DNA of 64,000 nucleotides, taken from positions 62,001-126,000 of the forward strand of contig NZ_JABVBB010000032.1 in NCBI RefSeq assembly GCF_013346665.1. The letters run 5' to 3'. Made by a program: the position numbers and the translations under genes. The notes beneath the pieces are model-generated. The model did not search any database, was not told the origin of the DNA, and was given only the letters and a program-made list of their open reading frames with translations. Each line of letters begins with the position of its first letter. The first letter of the stretch is position 1. Origin of the DNA: Sulfitobacter maritimus (GTDB taxonomy: Bacteria; Pseudomonadota; Alphaproteobacteria; Rhodobacterales; Rhodobacteraceae). Shown piece after piece: positions 60,584-64,000 of this stretch.

Positions 60584-61215
60584 CAATTTCTCCAGCCTTA
60601 AATGCGTCTAAGCGCTTTTCTCTAAAGACCGCAGTCCGTAAAGCACGCTTTGCAGCTACCTAAAGTCAGAGCTGCCTCTACAGGCACCACCACAATATGC
60701 CATTAACAGGACGGAAAGCAGTCGAAAATAGGGCTTTAGCGCTCGAATGACGCAATGACCAACTTTGGCACTCCCCGCCCACCGCGAATAGTGGGATAGA
60801 TCTCACACCAGACCATGGTGCCTAGTGCATTTTTGAAGGCGGGACATCTTTGGTACTTGCATGATGGATGAAGTACGCGCGAGCCTCATCTATGAGCCCA
60901 AAACGCTCGATGTATTTCACAAGAACCTTCTCAAGCAACTCTATCCGTTCTGGATCACTCAACTCTCTACCCCTCACAGCAAAACATTGATGCGGGCATA
61001 TCCGTCGGCCCGCGTCAGGTTATAAAGCCATATATACTATCATAGGGTTAAAATCTGGGAGGAAGCTCTTTGATCGGGGCGGCACCGTGAGAGTCCGGGC
61101 TTTCTTCACTCAAGTAAATTCAAGCCCTCGAAACCTCGTACACCGGTATAGGCGCAGGAATTAGCGCTTCTGTTAAAAGTTACTAGATAGCGCAGTACGT
61201 TCAGGGGAATTGCTC
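60584..61215. other. Intergenic with vestigial coding traces, about 630 bp
   Basis: On the minus strand, 60977-60822 could encode 51 residues (RGRELSDPERIELLEKVLVK) and the next frame ends CEIYPTIRGGRGVPKLVIAS with a stop near 60738. Both look protein-like but are in different frames with no ribosome sites, so a broken small gene is likely. No other feature is seen. Confidence 0.3.
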
Positions 61216-61806
61216 CTAGGTTTGTTCAATCCCACCAAGAAATATGTCCCAAATTCTATCGAACACATTCTCAGCTGATGCGCCGTCCACTGCGCACAGC
61301 ATAGGGGTCCGATTGAGCGCATCATATAAAAGTCGAGTAAAGATAGTTAGATCGACATCTCGGATGAGACCTTGATGTAGCGCTTCATCAAGAAGTATCC
61401 TTATGCTATCCATGTCATTCCTCAAGAGTATCGCCGCCTCTGGAATTTGCATGAGAAAATCAAAGCTATAAGAGATTATCTTGCCGGGCCGCATGCTCAC
61501 CGTTGCGAGGGCATAGCTGCGGGCCTTCGCCTTCAACTTAAGCAAAGGATCATCCAGCCCTGCCATCTCCCGCGCCGCTTTGCGGTTCATTTTGTCGAGC
61601 GCCTTTTGAAGGACGGCTACAACAAGGTCGTCCTTGTCCTTGTAATAATAGTAGAGGCTTGCTCTTGTAACGCCTAGTTCAGCGCCAATTTGGTCTAGGG
61701 TAGTTGCTGCTATACCCTGTCTTGCAAAGAAAATTTCGGCCAACTCAAGGATGGCTTGCCGACGCAGTTCCTGCCTTCGATCTTTGCGGGACGTCATAAA
61801 CGACAT
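61216..61806 (-). CDS. TetR-family regulator
   Basis: A 196-aa TetR-type repressor. The N-terminal helix-turn-helix is at ~12-55: LELAEIFFARQGIAATTLDQI and ELGVTRASLYYYYKDKDDLV. The C-terminal ligand domain is unremarkable. It lies alone between DUF4214 and IS21 debris, with the RraA-like gene upstream on the other strand, so its target is unclear. ATG 61806 is the upstream choice; AAAGG is close to it and also near ATG 61797. Confidence 0.82.
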   Translation of the reverse strand: MSFMTSRKDRRQELRRQAILELAEIFFARQGIAATTLDQIGAELGVTRASLYYYYKDKDDLVVAVLQKALDKMNRKAAREMAGLDDPLLKLKAKARSYALATVSMRPGKIISYSFDFLMQIPEAAILLRNDMDSIRILLDEALHQGLIRDVDLTIFTRLLYDALNRTPMLCAVDGASAENVFDRIWDIFLGGIEQT

Positions 61807-61899
61807 GACCTTTCATAGTGAACTTGGAAAACTGCAGCAAAGTGGCCTTTAACCACTCTGGTTGCAACCTGTACAAGAATATATCGCGACAGCAACTAA

Positions 61900-62128
61900 G
61901 GTCTTGTCACAGAACAGCGCCCAGGCCTGTTGATTGTCATTGAGAACTGACCCGGTATTTTCACCGAGATTTGACCCACCCTCAGTTATGCGTCGTGGTT
62001 TATGACGCGGTCAATGTTTTGGTCTCCTTTCCTGTTTTCTTTGCAGCCTCAGCGCTGGCCTTGAAGCGGTAGCTATCGTTTCCAGTCTCGAGGATGTGGC
62101 AGCGGTGGGTAAGCCGATCGGGGTTTGA
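61900..62128 (-). pseudogene. IS21-family remnant (istB 3' end and terminus)
   Basis: The minus-strand frame ending 62000 reads DRLTHRCHILETGNDSYRFK, the C-terminus of IS21-type IstB, preceded by unrelated sequence. To its left lie GAACTGACCC and GATTTGACCC (around 61945-61980), direct repeats typical of an IS21 terminus. The istA gene and most of istB are missing. Confidence 0.65.
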
Positions 62129-62178
62129 TCTTCGCCCCCGCGCGGGCCACAAATGACAGGCCATAAGGAGCCCTCCAG

Positions 62179-62676
62179 ATGACCCAACCCGTGATCGTGA
62201 CCCCTGATCTTTATGACCTATACCACACCGACCTACAGGTCTGCGCGCTCCAGTTCCGCCAGTTTGGCAGGCCGCTGAGCTACTTTGGCCCATGCCAGAC
62301 GCTCTCAACATTCGAGGACCACCGCCCGGTGCTGCGCGCGCTTGAGCAGCCTGGCGCGGGTCGTGTGCTGGTCGTCGATGCAGCCGGGTCGATGCGCGTG
62401 GGGGTGATGGGGGACCGATTGGCGGAAATCGCGGCACGCAACGGCTGGCGTGGGGTAGTGATCAACGGGGTGATCCGTGACAGCCGGGGGATTGATGCGC
62501 TGGAGATAGGCGTTCATGCGCTCGGCACCACCGCCCGGCGCGGTAATACACCAACCGAAGGGCGGATGGGCGTGCGCGTCAGCTTTGGCGACATTACCAT
62601 AAAACCCGGCGATTGGGTCTATGCGGACGCGGATTGCGTTATCACCGCCCCGCGCGAACTGTCTCTGCCAGCGTGA
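62179..62676 (+). CDS. RraA-like protein / HMG aldolase family
   Basis: A 165-aa protein of the RraA / 4-hydroxy-4-methyl-2-oxoglutarate aldolase family. It includes VLVVDAAGSMRVGVMGDRLAE, split here as VVDAAGSMRVGVMGD, GVVINGVIRDSRGIDALEIG, GTTARRGNTPTEGRMGVRVSF, and the metal-binding ending GDWVYADADCVI. RraA binds RNase E and inhibits it; aldolase members use the D and R of VIRD for retro-aldol cleavage. Both residues are present, so an aldolase cannot be excluded. AAGGAG precedes the ATG. Adjacent genes are not related. Confidence 0.85.
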   Translation: MTQPVIVTPDLYDLYHTDLQVCALQFRQFGRPLSYFGPCQTLSTFEDHRPVLRALEQPGAGRVLVVDAAGSMRVGVMGDRLAEIAARNGWRGVVINGVIRDSRGIDALEIGVHALGTTARRGNTPTEGRMGVRVSFGDITIKPGDWVYADADCVITAPRELSLPA

Positions 62677-62695
62677 CTCAGCAAGGGCGCTAAAC

Positions 62696-64000
62696 CTATT
62701 CGGCGAACTTTCCCCGAAGATAAGCAAGGTAGGACGTTGGGTCATAAGCCTCGGCTCCGATACCGCCGAGTATCTCCGCCCGGCTGCACGACCGCCCGTG
62801 CTGCCAAACTAAATCGCCAAGTGCGGCCTGCACCGGCGCATAGTCGCCCGAAATCACCCCCTCGCGCACGGCGGGTCGCGTCTGATCCAGATGCGCCATG
62901 ATCTGTGCCGCGGTCGAATTTCCCAGCGTATAGGTCGGGAAAGACCCGATATAGCCGTGCGACCAATGCACGTCCTGCAAGCACCCCATGCCATCGTCCG
63001 GCACATCTAGTCCCAGATCGGACTTCATCGCCGCGTTCCATGCCTCGGGCACATCTGCAACGTCCAGCGAGCCGTCCATCAGTGCCATCTCGATCTTCAC
63101 CCGCAGCATGATATGCAGATCATAAGTCAACTCATCCGCCTCGACCCGGGTAAGACCCGGCGAGACGCGGTTAATCGCGGCGACGAACTCGTCCTCGCTA
63201 ACGTCGGAGAGTTGTTCGGGGAAGGTGTCACGCAGCCGCCCGTAATGCACCGCCCAGAACGCCGGCGTGCGGCCAATGTGGTTTTCCAACAGGCGCGACT
63301 GACTTTCGTGCATGCCAAAACTGGTGCCCGCGACAGCGTATAGCCCAATCATATCCGTCGCATGCGCCCCGCGTGTCAGCGCCGGGGCTGCGCCCATCTC
63401 ATAAAGCGCGTGGCCCGCTTCGTGGATCGTGCCGAAGATCGACATCGGCAGGTAATTTGGGTTCCAGCGCGAGGTGATCCGCACGTCGTTGCGCGTCATG
63501 GAAATCTCAAACGGATGCACTGCCGTATCAAGCCGCCCGCGGGCCATGTCATAGCCAAGTGCTTCGGCAATATAGGCACAGAAGGCTTGCTGGTCCTCTA
63601 CCGGATAATTGCGGAACAGGAAATCACTGCGCGGGGCAGGGCAGGCCAAGACGGCATCCAAAATAGGGCGAATACCATCGCGCAATTGATCGAAGAAACT
63701 GGTGAGTTTTGCCGCCGTTGCCCCCGGTTCAAACACATCGGCCATAGGATCATAGGGATGATCGTCATAGCCAAGCGCCTGCGCCTTCTCGCGCGCCAGA
63801 TCGACGATACTCTGCAGATGCGGTTGAAACAGCGCGAAATCGCCGGTCCGTCGCGCCTCGGTCCAGGCAGCCCCGGCGGTGATCGACTGTTCGGCCTGTC
63901 GACGCAACAGATCAGCGGGGATGCGGCCGTGATGGGCGCGCGCATCCTGCACCGCAAGCGCAGCGCGGCGATCGAGGTCGGATGGCTTCCCATTCAGCAT
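62696..64000 (-). CDS. M32 carboxypeptidase (Taq family), partial
   Basis: A zinc metallocarboxypeptidase, C-terminal ~434 residues. The HEAGH zinc motif sits in IFGTIHEAGHALYEMG (about 185-200), with the downstream zinc/catalytic glutamate in HESQSRLLENHIGRT. Family members are ~490 residues, so ~55-60 are missing beyond the window edge; the apparent ATG at 64000 is probably internal. Cytoplasmic enzyme releasing C-terminal residues from peptides. It converges with the RraA-like gene. Confidence 0.88.
   Translation of the reverse strand: MLNGKPSDLDRRAALAVQDARAHHGRIPADLLRRQAEQSITAGAAWTEARRTGDFALFQPHLQSIVDLAREKAQALGYDDHPYDPMADVFEPGATAAKLTSFFDQLRDGIRPILDAVLACPAPRSDFLFRNYPVEDQQAFCAYIAEALGYDMARGRLDTAVHPFEISMTRNDVRITSRWNPNYLPMSIFGTIHEAGHALYEMGAAPALTRGAHATDMIGLYAVAGTSFGMHESQSRLLENHIGRTPAFWAVHYGRLRDTFPEQLSDVSEDEFVAAINRVSPGLTRVEADELTYDLHIMLRVKIEMALMDGSLDVADVPEAWNAAMKSDLGLDVPDDGMGCLQDVHWSHGYIGSFPTYTLGNSTAAQIMAHLDQTRPAVREGVISGDYAPVQAALGDLVWQHGRSCSRAEILGGIGAEAYDPTSYLAYLRGKFAE

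Noticed and set aside
1-64000. tRNA, rRNA, riboswitches and replication origins
   Set aside because: No cloverleaf, conserved rRNA segment, recognisable riboswitch core, repABC or dnaA-type gene was found by eye.

Overview
The window looks like accessory DNA of an alphaproteobacterium of the Rhodobacterales (roseobacter) type. This is an inference from protein content only: a TRAP transporter with a BKACE-type enzyme, PrtD/HlyD-type secretion pairs without TolC, an H-NS/HvrA-like protein, DUF995, DUF4214, and many remnants of IS families common in that order. No rRNA, tRNA, replication or conjugation gene was seen, so chromosome versus plasmid cannot be decided.

Layout. 0-2.7 kb: an Xre/RES toxin-antitoxin pair beside a non-autonomous Tn3-type element (38-bp inverted repeats, methyltransferase cargo, no transposase). 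2.7-8.5 kb: a compact catabolic operon (TetR, TRAP DctP-DctQ-DctM, cyclase-family hydrolase, BKACE enzyme, OsmC) behind a perfect palindrome. 8.7-10.1 kb: a pRiA4b ORF-3 protein, a truncated lipoprotein and a stand-alone receiver protein. 10.1-20.2 kb: a leftward operon of type I secretion ATPase, adaptor, methyltransferase, glycosyltransferase-methyltransferase fusion and glycosyltransferase, with a divergent 568-aa protein. 20.4-22.4 kb: a membrane XRE protein and IS66/IS110 debris. 22.5-32.4 kb: a LuxR-type regulator and a second type I secretion set with two unrecognised proteins (A and B) that share a Q-x-N-x-[ILV]-x-D-x-D motif; this block was tandemly duplicated and one copy of A has decayed. 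32.4-35.9 kb: small hypothetical genes, an LptE-like lipoprotein and a Wzz-type chain-length protein. 35.9-37.3 kb: IS256, IS30 and IS3 remnants. 37.3-43.7 kb: a 1738-aa exonuclease-RecQ-UvrD fusion, a two-repeat CRISPR-like relic with a terminator, and an H-NS protein. 43.9-53.5 kb: DUF995 protein, a GH18-like/NodB/GT2 fusion, a DUF3131 protein and an SGNH-type O-acyltransferase. 54-60.6 kb: an orphan Flp-like pilin, IclR regulator, family 5 solute-binding protein, an N-succinylamino-acid-racemase-like enzyme and a DUF4214 RTX-like protein. 61-64 kb: TetR regulator, IS21 relic, RraA-like protein and an M32 carboxypeptidase cut by the window edge.

The dominant theme is surface polysaccharide and protein export: two type I systems, chain-length control, deacetylase/synthase, O-acylation and D/N-rich repeat proteins, fitting a surface-attachment or biofilm island, with IS scars at the joints. 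The strongest candidates for something undescribed are the QxN-motif proteins A and B with their secretion pair, and the exonuclease-RecQ-UvrD fusion.
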